A DNA stretch of 64,000 nucleotides from Shinella zoogloeoides (GCF_033705735.1 NZ_CP131130.1:933001-997000), one strand, 5' to 3'; positions 49,969 to 62,200 are shown, counted from the first letter of the stretch. Numbers and translations: made by a program. Notes: a model not told the origin generated them from the sequence alone.

Positions 49969-50979
49969 ATGATCCAGAAAAACTGGCAGGAACTGATCAA
50001 GCCGAACAAGGTGGAATTCACCTCCTCCGGCCGCACCAAGGCAAGCCTTGTTGCCGAGCCGCTGGAGCGTGGCTTCGGCCTGACGCTCGGCAACGCGCTG
50101 CGTCGCGTGCTCCTGTCGTCGCTGCGCGGTGCGGCTGTTACCGCCGTGCAGATCGACGGCGTCCTGCACGAGTTCTCCTCCATCCCGGGCGTCCGGGAAG
50201 ATGTGACGGACATCGTGCTCAACATCAAGGAAATCGCCATCAAGATGGATGGCGACGATTCCAAGCGCATGGTCGTGCGCAAGCAGGGTCCGGGCGTCGT
50301 AACGGCTGGTGACATCCAGACGGTCGGCGACATTGAGATCCTGAACCCCGACCACGTCATCTGCACCCTCGACGAGGGCGCGGAAATCCGCATGGAGTTC
50401 ACGGTCAACAACGGCAAGGGCTACGTCCCGGCCGACCGCAACCGCTCCGAAGACGCACCGATCGGCCTCATCCCGGTCGACAGCCTCTACTCGCCGGTCA
50501 AGAAAGTGTCCTACAAGGTGGAAAACACCCGTGAAGGCCAGGTTCTCGACTACGACAAGCTGACGATGACCATCGAAACCGACGGTTCCGTCACGGGCGA
50601 AGATGCGATCGCGTTCGCGGCCCGCATTCTTCAGGACCAGCTCTCGGTCTTCGTCAACTTCGACGAACCGCAGAAGGAAGCCGAGGAAGAATCGGTCACG
50701 GAACTGGCGTTCAACCCGGCGCTCCTCAAGAAGGTCGACGAACTGGAACTTTCGGTCCGTTCGGCGAACTGCCTGAAGAACGACAACATCGTCTATATCG
50801 GCGATCTCATTCAGAAGACCGAAGCCGAAATGCTTCGCACTCCGAATTTTGGTCGCAAGTCGCTCAACGAGATCAAGGAAGTTCTCGCTTCCATGGGCCT
50901 GCACCTCGGCATGGAAGTGCCCGCATGGCCGCCGGAGAACATCGAAGATCTCGCCAAGCGCTACGAAGACCAGTACTAA
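49969..50979 (+). CDS. rpoA: RNA polymerase alpha subunit
   Basis: Assembly platform of RNA polymerase and contact for activators. 336 residues from ATG 49969 ([17 protein letters not shown]). N-terminal domain with [23 protein letters not shown]-terminal domain (about 250-320) with the DNA/activator helix segment [43 protein letters not shown]. 100 bases after rpsK. Confidence 0.98.
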   Translation: MIQKNWQELIKPNKVEFTSSGRTKASLVAEPLERGFGLTLGNALRRVLLSSLRGAAVTAVQIDGVLHEFSSIPGVREDVTDIVLNIKEIAIKMDGDDSKRMVVRKQGPGVVTAGDIQTVGDIEILNPDHVICTLDEGAEIRMEFTVNNGKGYVPADRNRSEDAPIGLIPVDSLYSPVKKVSYKVENTREGQVLDYDKLTMTIETDGSVTGEDAIAFAARILQDQLSVFVNFDEPQKEAEEESVTELAFNPALLKKVDELELSVRSANCLKNDNIVYIGDLIQKTEAEMLRTPNFGRKSLNEIKEVLASMGLHLGMEVPAWPPENIEDLAKRYEDQY

Positions 50980-50986
50980 GGCCGAT

Positions 50987-51100
50987 CGCGCCCCTCGGGG
51001 CGCGTAAAGCTGGCCTTAGCATCTATGAACTGCGCATGTCCCTTTGTCCCGCAAGGCGGGACGGACATGCGCCACCATCAAACGGCAGGCGACTGCCTGC
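50987..51100 (+). other. Hairpin cluster in the rpoA-rplQ spacer
   Basis: Three stems in 139 bases: CGCGCCC-CTCG-GGGCGCG (50987-51004), GCGCATGTCC paired with GGACATGCGC around an inner GTCCC/GGGAC stem (51032-51072), and GCAGGC-GACT-GCCTGC (51085-51100). No T runs follow. Confidence 0.55.
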
Positions 51101-51118
51101 ATGTGAAGGAGAATCGAG

Positions 51119-51544
51119 ATGCGCCACCAGAATTCGGGTCGCAAACTCAACCGTACCGCCAGCCACCGCAAGGCGATGTTCGCCAACATGGCTGCCTCGC
51201 TCATCCAGCATGAGCAGATCGTAACGACGCTGCCGAAGGCGAAGGAAATCCGCCCGATCGTGGAGAAGCTCGTCACCCTCGGTAAGCGCGGCGACCTGCA
51301 CGCTCGCCGCCAGGCGATCTCGCAGATCCGCGACGTCGCCGTCGTTTCGAAGCTCTTCGACGCGATCGCAAGCCGCTATGCCAACCGTAACGGTGGCTAC
51401 CTGCGCATCATGAAGGCCGGCTTCCGCCACGGCGACAACGCCCCGCTCGCCGTCATCGAATTCGTCGACCGCGACGTCGATGCCAAGGGCGCAGCCGACA
51501 AGGCCCGCGTAGCCGCTGAAGAAGCTGCTGCCGAAGCAGCCTGA
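51119..51544 (+). CDS. rplQ: 50S ribosomal protein L17
   Basis: Surface protein near the tunnel exit. 141 residues: [51 protein letters not shown], and a C-terminal Ala-rich helix beyond the E. coli length. AAGGAG before ATG 51119. ATGCGCCACCA at the start also occurs 52 bases upstream (51067), inside a hairpin. Last gene of the superoperon. Confidence 0.98.
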   Translation: MRHQNSGRKLNRTASHRKAMFANMAASLIQHEQIVTTLPKAKEIRPIVEKLVTLGKRGDLHARRQAISQIRDVAVVSKLFDAIASRYANRNGGYLRIMKAGFRHGDNAPLAVIEFVDRDVDAKGAADKARVAAEEAAAEAA

Positions 51545-51560
51545 TCCTTCGGGATACGAA

Positions 51561-51604
51561 AACAGCAAAAGGCCGGAAGAGCGATCTTCCGGCCTTTTGC
51601 TGTT
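51561..51604. terminator. Terminator between rplQ and msrQ (convergent)
   Basis: Perfect 20-bp stem, 51561-51580 with 51585-51604, loop GCGA, with AAAA and TTTT inside the arms. Works in both directions; overlaps the msrQ stop. Confidence 0.92.
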
Positions 51605-52250
51605 ATGCCCTGTTGAATTGCGGTCGTCCGCCTGCCCCGCGCTTCCAGCGATTGAAGGGCGTTCGCACGAGGCGCCAGGCAAGCAGCAGCGCGACGAGGC
51701 CGATGTAGGTCCACGGCTCCAGCCCCACGACCTTGACGGACATGGCGAAGTGCAGCGCGCCCGCGGCGGCGATGACATAGACGAGCCGGTGCAGCTTCAC
51801 CCAGCGCGGCCCCAGCCGGCGGATCGACCAATTGTTGGAGGTCAGCGCCAGTGGAATCAGGAACACGAAGGCCGCCATGCCGATGGTGATGAAGGGCCGC
51901 TTGGCGATATCGATCAGGATCGCCTGGAAATTCAGGTACTGGTCGAGCACCATATAGGTCAGGAAGTGCATCAGCACGTACCAGAAGGCGAGCAGCCCGA
52001 GGGCGCGCCGGTAGCGGATCCAGTTGATGCCGGCAAGGTCGCGCAGCGGCGTGATCGCGAGCGTGGCGACGAGGAAACGCAGCGCCCAGAGCCCCAGCAG
52101 GTGCTCGAATTCCTTCACCGGATTGCCCGGAAGCCCACCCGTCGCCCCGAGCCAGAAGCCGTAGGCCGCAGGCGCGAGCCCGGCGGCATAGAGCAGCCAG
52201 ATCGACGCGGCATGGTACTTGCGGGGCAGGGCGGGGGGCAGGAGAGCCAT
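51603..52250 (-). CDS. msrQ: Haem-binding membrane subunit MsrQ
   Basis: Passes electrons from the quinone pool to MsrP to repair oxidised methionines in the periplasm. 215 residues, about five to six membrane helices, with family His ligands (LLAFWYVLMHFLTY and KLHRLVYVIAAAGALHF) and the segment ITPLRDLAGINWIRYRRALG. Start ATG 52250 overlaps the msrP stop by one base (TGATG), so it is coupled. A longer reading of this frame through msrP is not real. Confidence 0.93.
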   Translation of the reverse strand: MALLPPALPRKYHAASIWLLYAAGLAPAAYGFWLGATGGLPGNPVKEFEHLLGLWALRFLVATLAITPLRDLAGINWIRYRRALGLLAFWYVLMHFLTYMVLDQYLNFQAILIDIAKRPFITIGMAAFVFLIPLALTSNNWSIRRLGPRWVKLHRLVYVIAAAGALHFAMSVKVVGLEPWTYIGLVALLLAWRLVRTPFNRWKRGAGGRPQFNRA

Positions 52251-53191
52251 CAGTAATTGGCCCTGAGGTCCATGCCGGCATAGAGGCTCGCGACCTCGTC
52301 CGCATAGCCGTTGAAGGGCAGGGTCGGCCGCCTGTTGGCGCCGAAGAAGCCGCCTTCGCCGATGCGGTTCTCGCTCGCCTGGCTCCAGCGCGGGTGATCG
52401 ACCTCCGGATTGACGTTGGCGTAGAAGCCGTATTCCTCGGGTGCGGAAATATTCCAGGTCGAGGGCGGCTGCTTGTCGGTGAGGGTGATCTTCACGATCG
52501 ACTTGATGCCCTTGAAGCCGTATTTCCACGGCACGACGAGGCGGACCGGCGCGCCGTTCTGGTTCGGCAGCGTCTTGCCGTAGACACCGACGGAAAGGAT
52601 CGCCAGCGGATGGCGCGCCTCGTCGAGCCTCAGGCCCTCGACATAGGGCCAAGGCAGGGACTGGAAGAAACCGGACTGGCCGGGCATCTCCTTCGGCCGG
52701 ACGACTGTTTCGAAGGCGACGTATTTCGCATCGCCGAGCGGCTCGACCTTGTCGAGGAGTGCTGCGAGCGGAAAACCGACCCAGGGGATCACCATCGACC
52801 AGGCTTCCACGCAGCGCATGCGGTAGACCCGGTCCTCGAGCGGCATGGCCAGCAGCTCCTCCAGCCCGAATTCCTTCGGCTTGCCGACGAGGCCGCCGAC
52901 CTTGATGGTCCAGGGCGTCGGCTTGAATTTCTCCGAATTCGCCTGCGGGTCGCCCTTGCCCATGCCGAATTCATAGAAATTGTTGTAGCTGGTCACGTCC
53001 TTTTCCGGCGTCAGCTTCTCATCGACGGTATAGGTGCTCTTCGACGCCTTCAGCGCTTCGGCGAAGGCGGGCGTTCCGGCGGCTGCCAGCATGCCGCCGG
53101 CGGCCGCGGCGAGAAAAGAGCGCCGGTTGAAGAAACAGCTTTCCGGCGTGATCTCGGAGGCATTGATGCGGGGCGGGCGATAGAGGGTCAT
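52250..53191 (-). CDS. msrP: Protein-methionine-sulfoxide reductase catalytic subunit MsrP
   Basis: Periplasmic molybdopterin enzyme reducing methionine sulfoxide in proteins. 313 residues from ATG 53191 ([20 protein letters not shown]). The Tat signal is [18 protein letters not shown]. The Mo-ligand Cys lies in [21 protein letters not shown], and the family end [21 protein letters not shown] is present. An ATG 18 codons upstream is possible but would place the Tat motif too far in. Operon with msrQ. Confidence 0.93.
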   Translation of the reverse strand: MTLYRPPRINASEITPESCFFNRRSFLAAAAGGMLAAAGTPAFAEALKASKSTYTVDEKLTPEKDVTSYNNFYEFGMGKGDPQANSEKFKPTPWTIKVGGLVGKPKEFGLEELLAMPLEDRVYRMRCVEAWSMVIPWVGFPLAALLDKVEPLGDAKYVAFETVVRPKEMPGQSGFFQSLPWPYVEGLRLDEARHPLAILSVGVYGKTLPNQNGAPVRLVVPWKYGFKGIKSIVKITLTDKQPPSTWNISAPEEYGFYANVNPEVDHPRWSQASENRIGEGGFFGANRRPTLPFNGYADEVASLYAGMDLRANY

Positions 53192-53391
53192 GGCGGGCTC
53201 GATCCATTCGGTTACTTGCCTGATACCTACGTAAAGAACTCCCATGTTGTTTCAACGGCGGGGAAGATTTGCGGCAACCACTTTTTCGTGCGCGCCGCGT
53301 GAGCGCCGGCGCATGAAAAGACCGGCGCGGTTTGCCTTTTTTCCTGCGAAATCCTATCTGATCGTGACGTGGAAACGAAGGAGACTCGTCC

Positions 53392-54791
<1,400 letters not shown>

Positions 54792-54795
<4 letters not shown>

Positions 54796-56108
54796 GCGAC
54801 CTCTTCGCCCCGCGTGAACCGGAGGAAATGGCGGCAAAACGGCCCCTGGCCGACCGCCTGCGCCCCCGCACGCTGGGCGAGGTCTCCGGTCAGGAGCACC
54901 TGACCGGTCCGGATGGTGTGCTCTCGCGCATGATCGAGGCGGGCTCGCTCGGCTCGATGATCTTCTGGGGCCCGCCGGGCACCGGCAAGACGACGGTGGC
55001 GCGCCTGCTTTCCGGCGAGACGGGCCTTGCCTTCGAGCAGATCTCGGCGATCTTCTCCGGCGTCGCCGATCTCAAGAAGGTCTTCGAGGCCGCCCGCCAG
55101 CGCCGCATGGACGGCCGCCAGACCCTGCTTTTCGTCGACGAAATACATCGCTTCAACCGCGCCCAGCAGGACAGTTTCCTGCCCGTCATGGAGGACGGCA
55201 CCATCGTGCTCGTCGGCGCGACGACGGAAAACCCGTCCTTCGAGCTCAACGCCGCTCTTCTCTCGCGCGCCCGCGTGCTGACCTTCAAGCCGCATGACGA
55301 GCAGAGCCTGGAAGAGCTGCTGAAGCGCGCCGAGGCCATCGAGGAAAAGCCGTTGCCGCTCGACGGAGAGGCACGCGCCTCGCTGCTGCGCATGGCCGAC
55401 GGCGACGGGCGGGCGGTGCTGACGCTGGCCGAGGAAGTGTGGCGGGCGGCGCGCTCCGGCGAGACCTTCGGCCAGGACGATCTCTTCCGCATCGTCCAGC
55501 GCCGCGCGCCGGTCTACGACAAGTCGCAGGACGGCCACTACAATCTCATCTCCGCCCTGCACAAGGCCGTGCGCGGCTCGGACCCCGATGCGGCGCTCTA
55601 CTATCTCACCCGCATGCTGGATGCCGGCGAGGACCCGCTGTTCCTCTGCCGCCGCATGGTGCGCATGGCGGTGGAGGATATCGGTCTTGCCGATCCGCAG
55701 GCGCTCGTCGTCTGCAATGCGGCGAAGGATGCCTATGACTTCCTCGGCTCGCCGGAAGGCGAGCTGGCGCTCGCGCAGGCCTGCGTCTATCTCGCCACCG
55801 CCCCGAAATCCAACGCCGTCTATACTGCCTACAAGTCCGCCATGCGCGCGGCGAAGGAGAATGGCTCCCTGCTGCCGCCCAAGCACATCCTCAATGCCCC
55901 GACCAAGCTGATGAAGGGCGAGGGCTATGGCGAAGGCTACCGCTACGACCATGACGAGCCGGAGGCCTTTTCCGGCCAGGATTATTTCCCGGAGAAGATG
56001 GGCCGCCGCACCTTCTACGATCCGCCGGAGCGCGGCTTCGAGCGGGAGCTGCGCAAGCGGCTGGAATGGTGGGCGAAGCTGCGCCGGGAGAAGGGCGGGA
56101 ACGGCTAG
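54792..56108 (+). CDS. rarA: Replication-associated recombination protein A (AAA+ ATPase)
   Basis: Clamp-loader-like ATPase acting at stalled replication forks. 438 residues from ATG 54792 (MSDLFAPREPEEMAAKRPLA): DRLRPRTLGEVSGQEHL, Walker A GPPGTGKTTVARLL, Walker B TLLFVDEIHRFNRAQQD, sensor 1 VGATTENPSF, and the family's C-terminal KSAMRAAKENGSLLPPKHILNAPTKLM and DYFPEKM. Translationally coupled to the Deg gene. Stop codon lies in an inverted-repeat arm. Also called mgsA. Confidence 0.95.
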
Positions 56109-56243
56109 GACCGATCGCCATTCAGTCCAGCAGGCCTGCAACTTTTGGGCTTCCGGTGCTCACGTACGGAAAGTACGCTGCGCTCCGGATCCCGGAAAAG
56201 CACCATTTCGGCTCAGCCTGAACTGAATGGCGATCGGCCCTAG
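56105..56243. repeat. Inverted-repeat element between convergent genes
   Basis: Arms 56105-56126 and 56222-56243 (22 bases, one mismatch; core CCGATCGCCATTCAGT). The 95 bases between contain further pairing, such as CGTAC-GGAAA-GTACG (56164-56178). The left arm includes the rarA TAG and the right arm the TAG of the minus-strand gene. Looks like a mobile intergenic repeat of the REP/RIME kind. Confidence 0.7.
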
Positions 56244-56554
56244 GCGGCGCCGAAGCGGGGCGCCGGCTTCTGCGGCGCCTGCGGCACCAGCTTGATCGAG
56301 GACTCCGCCTTGCCGGGAAGGCCCTCCATGTCCACCACCACATGCCAGTGGCCGCTTTGCGGGATCTTCAGCCGGATCGGCGATTGCTTTGCAACGCCGC
56401 CGATGAACTTGTGCTGGCGAGCATTCCTGAAAAGATCGAAATTGGCATGGCTCATCAGGCGCACATTGGCGACGGCCGAAAGCGTGATCTCGATCACCAT
56501 GCCGCTGCGCTGCATGTCGAGGTCGTAATGCGTATAGGAAAAGCTGTGCGCCAT
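56240..56554 (-). CDS. DUF1883 domain protein
   Basis: 104 residues, MAHSFSYTHYDLDMQRSGMV at the start. The whole protein matches the DUF1883 pattern as I know it: HYDL near the start, VEITLSAVANVRLMSHANFDLFRNARQHKFIGG, SPIRLKIPQSGHWHVVVDMEG, and a short basic/Ala tail. Probably a small beta-sandwich; the domain is also found joined to TIR-like domains elsewhere, but here it is alone. Function unknown. Convergent with rarA. Confidence 0.8.
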   Translation of the reverse strand: MAHSFSYTHYDLDMQRSGMVIEITLSAVANVRLMSHANFDLFRNARQHKFIGGVAKQSPIRLKIPQSGHWHVVVDMEGLPGKAESSIKLVPQAPQKPAPRFGAA

Positions 56555-57016
56555 GGATCGCCCGGATATCTGGGATAGCGCCGATATGATGGCATGCGCC
56601 GGTTAACGTTCCCTTCTCGCAGGCGATGCGGCTCTCTGGCAATAGTGACGCATATTCAAACGGTTGTCCTGGAAAGCGGATTCAAATCGGCAGCGACTTG
56701 ATTCAAAGTCGCAGGCGCGTTGGATGAGAATGCCGATGTCAAAGAGCCGTCATTGCGAAAGCGACTCTAACACGGTGGCCGAGGCCGGGGAGATTGGCGG
56801 GCGAAATCTCCGCAAAGGGCGAAGCCCGGATGCGGAGAGGTGCATCCGGGCTTCGCCGCGCCCGTGAGGCCGTCTGCCGGCGGGGCCCGGCCGATCGACC
56901 CATATCGGCGGCTCGCTCGGTGGCAGACGCGGACGCGTTTTGCGCGGAGGCAAGAGCCATCCGGTAGGGGAAATGTCGCATGGGCTGGATTGGCGCGCTG
57001 TTTCCCGCGGAACAGC
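56555..57016. other. Gene-free stretch with two perfect hairpins
   Basis: No ORF with a ribosome binding site or recognisable product. Contains GCGACTT-GATTCA-AAGTCGC (56693-56712) and a 15-bp perfect stem with an 8-base loop (56819-56833 with 56842-56856). The second is strong enough for a terminator or small-RNA structure, but no T run follows in either direction. Confidence 0.5.
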
Positions 57017-57652
57017 TCAGAGCGTTTCCGCCCAGGCCTTCACCGTCTTCGCCATCGTGGCAAGGTGGTCGGCGGCGGAGAAGCCGGAAATGCTCTTGCG
57101 GGGCTTGAGGTCATGGTCGCCGTCCTCGAGCCACAGGAAGCGGATGCGCTCCGGCAGGCCATAGGCCGGAACCTCCTCGCTCGTGCCGAAGGGATCGCGC
57201 GTTCCCTGGCAGATCAGCGTCGGCACGCGAAGCGTCGTCAGATGCGCGGTGCGAAGCTGCGTCGGCTTTTCCGGCGGGTGGAAGGGATAGCCGAGGCAGA
57301 GGAGGCCGGCGATGCGGCCTTCGGCGTAAAGCCCGTCCGCCACCATGCTGGCGACACGCCCGCCCATCGACTTGCCGCCGATGACGAGCTTACCCTTGGT
57401 GCCGAGCTCGGCGACGGCGGCGCAAAATTCGGGGTTCAGCGTCTCGGCCTTCGGCGGCGGCCTGCGGCTGCCCTCCGTGCGCCGCGCCGCCATGTAGGAG
57501 AACTCGAAGCGGGCGACGCGCAGGCCCTCGGCCGCCAGCGCCGTCGCCGCCGCATTCATCGCCGGCGAATCCATCGGCGCGCCGCTGCCATGGGCAAGCA
57601 ACAGGGTGGCGGGCGCATCCTGCGGGCCGGTGAAGAGGAAGGGCAGGCTCAT
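57017..57652 (-). CDS. Alpha/beta hydrolase, KANL3/Tex30 type
   Basis: 211-residue soluble hydrolase. Visible: LLLAHGSGAPMDSPAMN (oxyanion strand), the nucleophile elbow VIGGKSMGGRVAS with Ser near 95, Asp in QGTRDPFG (about 160) and His in LEDGDHDLKPRK (about 180), so the triad is complete. The substrate cannot be told from sequence. 9 bases downstream of the small acidic gene on the same strand, so cotranscribed. Confidence 0.85.
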   Translation of the reverse strand: MSLPFLFTGPQDAPATLLLAHGSGAPMDSPAMNAAATALAAEGLRVARFEFSYMAARRTEGSRRPPPKAETLNPEFCAAVAELGTKGKLVIGGKSMGGRVASMVADGLYAEGRIAGLLCLGYPFHPPEKPTQLRTAHLTTLRVPTLICQGTRDPFGTSEEVPAYGLPERIRFLWLEDGDHDLKPRKSISGFSAADHLATMAKTVKAWAETL

Positions 57653-57661
57653 GCGGCCGTC

Positions 57662-57832
57662 TTACTTCGCGTGGTCCCTGACGTCGCCGGGCGCGATCGG
57701 GTCGCTGGCCGGAAAGGTCTCCTCCAGCGCTTCCTCCAGATAGTCGTCCTGCTCGGCCTTGAGGCTCTTTTCCTTCTGGCGGGCCTGTTCCTTTTCCAGC
57801 GAAGCCTTGGGGCTGTCCTTTTCCGTCGCCAT
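57662..57832 (-). CDS. Small acidic protein with ETFPASDP motif, 56 residues
   Basis: Hand-translated: MATEKDSPKASLEKEQARQ at the start, a helical charged region, then LEEALEETFPASDPIAPGD near the end. The ETFPASDP block is a recurrent C-terminal motif of short bacterial proteins as I know them; function unknown. ATG 57832 has AAGGAG at 7 bases; the ATG at 57838 touches that site, so it is not used. Below usual gene-caller length. Confidence 0.7.
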   Translation of the reverse strand: MATEKDSPKASLEKEQARQKEKSLKAEQDDYLEEALEETFPASDPIAPGDVRDHAK

Positions 57833-57907
57833 GGTCATCTCCTTCGGTTGTGTTTCTCAGGATAGCGTGTTTTGTGGCGGGGGCGAAGGGTTGGCGGCGA
57901 AAGTGCT

Positions 57908-58903
57908 CTAGCTCTCCGGCAGCGAAAGCTCGGCGATGACCGGCAGGTGGTTCGAGCCGAAGGCCGGGCCGATGCGGTGCGCCCGCACGGAAATGTCCGG
58001 CGACACGACGATATGGTCGATCGAGGCGCCGATATAGGCGAGGGCGTCGAGCTTCATGCTGAAGCGCGTCACCGGCTGCAGCCAGCCGCCCGCGGTGGAG
58101 GCAAGGCCGGCCTGCCGCAGGAAGCCGCGGAAGAACGGCGACCAGGTGGGCGTGTTCCAGTCGCCGGCGACGATGACCGGCCCCTTTTCGAGATCGCCCT
58201 TTACCGCATCGGCGGCGGCGGAAAGATAGGCGTTGCGGTCGCGCCACTGCCAGGGCCGGCGCGGCGTTTCGGGATGGAAGGCGTAGAGGAAGAGCGGTTT
58301 TCCGCCGAGGTCTAGCTCGAGACGCAGCGGCTGCTTGTAGGCGCGCTCCTCGGTGAAGGCGCGCTTCAGCTCGGTCTCGGCGCGGATCGGCAGGCGGGAA
58401 AAGACCTTCAGGCTGTCGCGTGCGCGGCTTTCCGCGCTGCTCTGGTAAGGGTAGAGCCCGGCGGCCGAAAGCGCCTCGTCCCAGGCGCGGGTCGTTTCCT
58501 CCAGAACCACGATGTCGGGCTTTTCCCGGCGCAGGATCTCGATGAAGCGGGCAGGGCCTTCGACATTTCCGACGAAGAGATTGGCCGTGAGGACCTTGAG
58601 CCCTCCGCCGCCGTCGCGGGCGGGGCGGGCGGTCGGCACGTCGAAGGCGGGAATGAGCGCGACGCCAATGCCGAGCAGCGCCATCGCGATCGCCTTCAGC
58701 CGCCGCGTCACCAGGGCGCCGACGAGGAAGAGGGCGCCGATGGTCACCACATAGGGCCAGGCGAAGGTGAGGAGATCGACGAGCCAGAACCGGTCGGCGG
58801 CAAGCACCACGACGCTGACGGCGAAGAGATAGGCGATGACGCCCGGCAGGATGAGGACGCGGTAGGCAAGGGCGACCAGCCCCCGGCGCGGCGTTGTCTG
58901 CAT
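57908..58903 (-). CDS. Membrane-anchored EEP-family protein (endonuclease/exonuclease/phosphatase)
   Basis: 331 residues from ATG 58903 (MQTTPRRGLVALAYRVLI), chosen for AAGGAA at 7 bases; an ATG 6 codons earlier is possible. Three membrane helices (about 10-95: LILPGVIAYLFAVSVVVLAA, FAWPYVVTIGALFLVGALV, AIAMALLGIGVALIPAF) precede an EEP catalytic domain with KVLTANLFVGN, VVLEETT, IVAGDWNTPTW and FGSNHLPVIAEL. Metal-dependent phosphodiesterase or nuclease outside the membrane; substrate unknown. Confidence 0.85.
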   Translation of the reverse strand: MQTTPRRGLVALAYRVLILPGVIAYLFAVSVVVLAADRFWLVDLLTFAWPYVVTIGALFLVGALVTRRLKAIAMALLGIGVALIPAFDVPTARPARDGGGGLKVLTANLFVGNVEGPARFIEILRREKPDIVVLEETTRAWDEALSAAGLYPYQSSAESRARDSLKVFSRLPIRAETELKRAFTEERAYKQPLRLELDLGGKPLFLYAFHPETPRRPWQWRDRNAYLSAAADAVKGDLEKGPVIVAGDWNTPTWSPFFRGFLRQAGLASTAGGWLQPVTRFSMKLDALAYIGASIDHIVVSPDISVRAHRIGPAFGSNHLPVIAELSLPES

Positions 58904-59161
58904 CGACTGTTCCTTCTGCATCACGGGATTCGGTTCAGGTCGATTCCCGTAACGGGAGGTTTGCATGTACCGTGTGCATGCCGAGGCTGCAATGCATTGC
59001 GGGTGCGGCCGGAAAGGTGCCTGCCGCAGTTCGTCGCTTTCGGCCGGGTTTGCCGCTGCCATCGGCCGGGGGCGGGAAAATGGGCGCGTATTTGCCAGAA
59101 AGGTAAAGGCGTTCCGTGCCGCGTGAATCCTCGGCCGTGAGCCGTGAGTGGCATTGAAACG

Positions 59162-59191
59162 GAAAACCCGGGGATCGCTCCCCGGGTTTTC
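59162..59191. terminator. Terminator of nrdJ
   Basis: Perfect 13-bp stem GAAAACCCGGGGA/TCCCCGGGTTTTC with loop TCGC, 25 bases after the nrdJ stop on the minus strand. Confidence 0.85.
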
Positions 59192-59215
59192 GTTTATCAG
59201 GTCGGTCCTGGTCGC

Positions 59216-62200
59216 TTAGCTGCAGCCGCTGGTCGCGCCGCAGGTGTCGCACTTCTCGCAGGTGCCGTTGCGCACCATGGTGAAGTTCTGGCACTCGGAG
59301 CACATGTTGCCCGTATAGCCCTGTGCGATGGAGCGCATGCGGCGTTCGGCTTCCAGCTTCTTGGCCTCGGCCTTGGCGCTGGCGGCTTCAGCGGCGGCCT
59401 TGTCGGAGAAGAGGGCGGTCACGCTTTCGGGCGCTTCGTCCGCCACTTCTTCGGCGATCTCCTCGGCCAATTCGGCGGCGCGCTCCTCGTAGTCGCGCTT
59501 GAAGGCGACGATTTCAGAGGTGGCGACGGCGGTTGCCGGCTCCAGCTTGCGGGCGGCGCTGCCGGCAAAGGAGGTGACGTTGCCGGTCGAGGCTGCCTTG
59601 GCGGGCGCGGCGGTGGCTGCACCCTTCGGCTCGGAAAGCGAGCGCTCGCTCTGTCCGCCCTGGACGAGGGTCGGCTTGTGGCCGCGCGTCCAGCCGGTCG
59701 AGATCAGGTTCGTCTTGCCTTCCTGGATGCCCTTGCCGAGCGCGGTGTTGCCGAAGTCGGACGTGTCGACATGGGCAAGGTCGTGGCGGCCGAGATAGGA
59801 CACGGCAAGCTCGCGGAAGACGTAGTCGAGGATCGACGTGGCGTTCTTGATCGCGTCGTTGCCGATGACCATGCCGGCCGGCTCGAACTTGGTGAAGGTG
59901 AAGGCCTCCACATATTCCTCAAGCGGCACGCCGTACTGCAGGCCGAGCGAGATGGCGATGGCGAAGTTGTTCATCATCGCACGGAAGGCGGCGCCTTCCT
60001 TGTGCATGTCGATGAAGATCTCGCCGAGGCGGCCGTCGCCGAATTCGCCGGTGCGCAGGTAGACCTTGTGCCCGCCGATGACGGCCTTCTGGGTGTAGCC
60101 CTGGCGGCGGTTCGGCAGCTTCTCGCGGTCGCGCACCAGGCGCTCGACGATCCGCTCGACGATCTTTTCCGTGACCTGCACGGCCTGGGCGGCGGCGGGT
60201 GCGGCGACCAGCGCCTCGACGGCATCGTCCTCGTCCTCCTCGTCCTCGATCAGCGAGGCGTTGAGCGGCTGCGAGAGCTTGGAGCCGTCGCGGTAGAGGG
60301 CGTTGGCCTTCAGCGCGAGCTTCCAGGAGAGCATGTAGGCGTTCTTGCAGTCCTCGACGGTCGCTTCGTTCGGCATGTTGATCGTCTTGGAGATGGCGCC
60401 CGAGATGAACGGCTGGGCTGCCGCCATCATGCGGATATGGCTTTCGACCGAAAGGTAGCGCTTGCCAATCTTGCCGCACGGGTTGGCGCAATCGAAGACC
60501 GGCAGGTGCTCGGCCTTGAGGAAGGGCGCGCCTTCCAGCGTCATCGCGCCGCAAACGTGGATATTCGCCGCCTCGATGTCCTTCCTCGTGAAGCCGACAT
60601 GCTCCAGCAGGTTGAAGGACATGTCCGAAAGCTGCTCGTCCGTGACCTTCAGCGTCTCCTTCAGGAAGTCGGCGCCGAGCGTCCACTGGTTGAAGGCGAA
60701 CTTGATGTCGAAGGCGGACTTCAGGCCCGCATTGACGGCTTCGATCTTCTCGTCGGTGAAGCCCTTGGCCTTCAGCGTCGACGGGTTGATGGCCGGCGCC
60801 TGGTTCATGTTGCCATGGCCGACGGCATAGGCCTCGATCTCGGCGATCTGGCTTTCCGAATAGCCGAGCGTGCGCAGCGCTTCCGGCACGGCGCGGTTGA
60901 TGATCTTGAAGTAGCCGCCGCCGGCGAGCTTCTTGAACTTCACCAGGGCGAAGTCGGGCTCGATGCCGGTCGTGTCGCAGTCCATGACGAGGCCGATCGT
61001 GCCGGTCGGCGCGATGACGGTCGTCTGGGCGTTGCGGTAGCCATGCTTCTCGCCGAGCGCCACGGCCTTGTCCCAGGCCGCGGTGGCGTGGGCGACCAGG
61101 GCCGGATCGGAGCATTCGTCATGGATGAGGGCGACCGGGTTGACCGACAGCGCCTCATAGCCCGCCGTCTCGCCATAGGCGGCGCGGCGGTGGTTGCGCA
61201 TGACGCGCAGCATGTTGTCGCGGTTCGGCGCAAAGCCCGGGAACGGGCCGAGCTCGCCGGCCATCTCGGCCGAGGTCGCATAGGCGACGCCCGTCATGAT
61301 GGCGGTCAGCGCACCGGCGATGGCGCGGCCTTCAGCCGAGTCATATGGGATGCCGGAGGACATCAGCAGGCCGCCGATATTGGCATAGCCGAGGCCGAGC
61401 GTGCGGTACTCGTAGGAGAGTTCGGCGATCTGGCGCGAGGGGAACTGCGCCATCATGACCGAGACTTCGAGCACGATGGTCCACAGGCGCACGGCATGTT
61501 CGTAGTCGGCGATGTTGATCTTCTTCGTCGCGGCGTCCTTGAACTGCAGGAGGTTCAGCGAGGCGAGGTTGCAGGCCGTGTCGTCGAGGAACATGTATTC
61601 CGAGCACGGGTTCGACGCGCGGATGGGGCCGGCAGCCGGGCAGGTGTGCCAGTCGTTCATCGTCGTGTTGAAGTGCAGGCCCGGATCGGCCGACGCCCAG
61701 GCGGCGTAGGAGATCGATTCCCACAGGTCGCGCGCCTTCAGCGTCTTCATGACCTTGCCGTCCTTGCGGGCGGTCAGGTGCCATTCCCCGTCATTCTCGA
61801 CGGCGCGCAGGAAGTCGTCCTTCAGCGAGACGGAGTTGTTGGAGTTCTGGCCGGAAACGGTGAGATAGGCTTCCGAATCCCAGTCCGTGTCATAGGTCTT
61901 GAACTCGATGTCCTTGTAGCCCTGCCGGGCGAACTGGACGACGCGCTTGATGTAGTTTTCCGGAACCTGGCTCTTCTTGGCGGCGCGGATCTCGCGCTTG
62001 AGGGCCGGGTTCTCGGCGGGGTCGTAGCAGCGCTCGCCCTCGGCCGAGCAATTGACGCAGGCCTTCATGATGGCCTTGAGGTGGCCGGCGACGATCTTCG
62101 AGCCGGTGACGAGCGCCGCCACCTTCTGCTCTTCCTTGACCTTCCAGTTGATGTAGTCCTCGATATCCGGATGGTCGATGTCGACCACGACCATCTTGGC

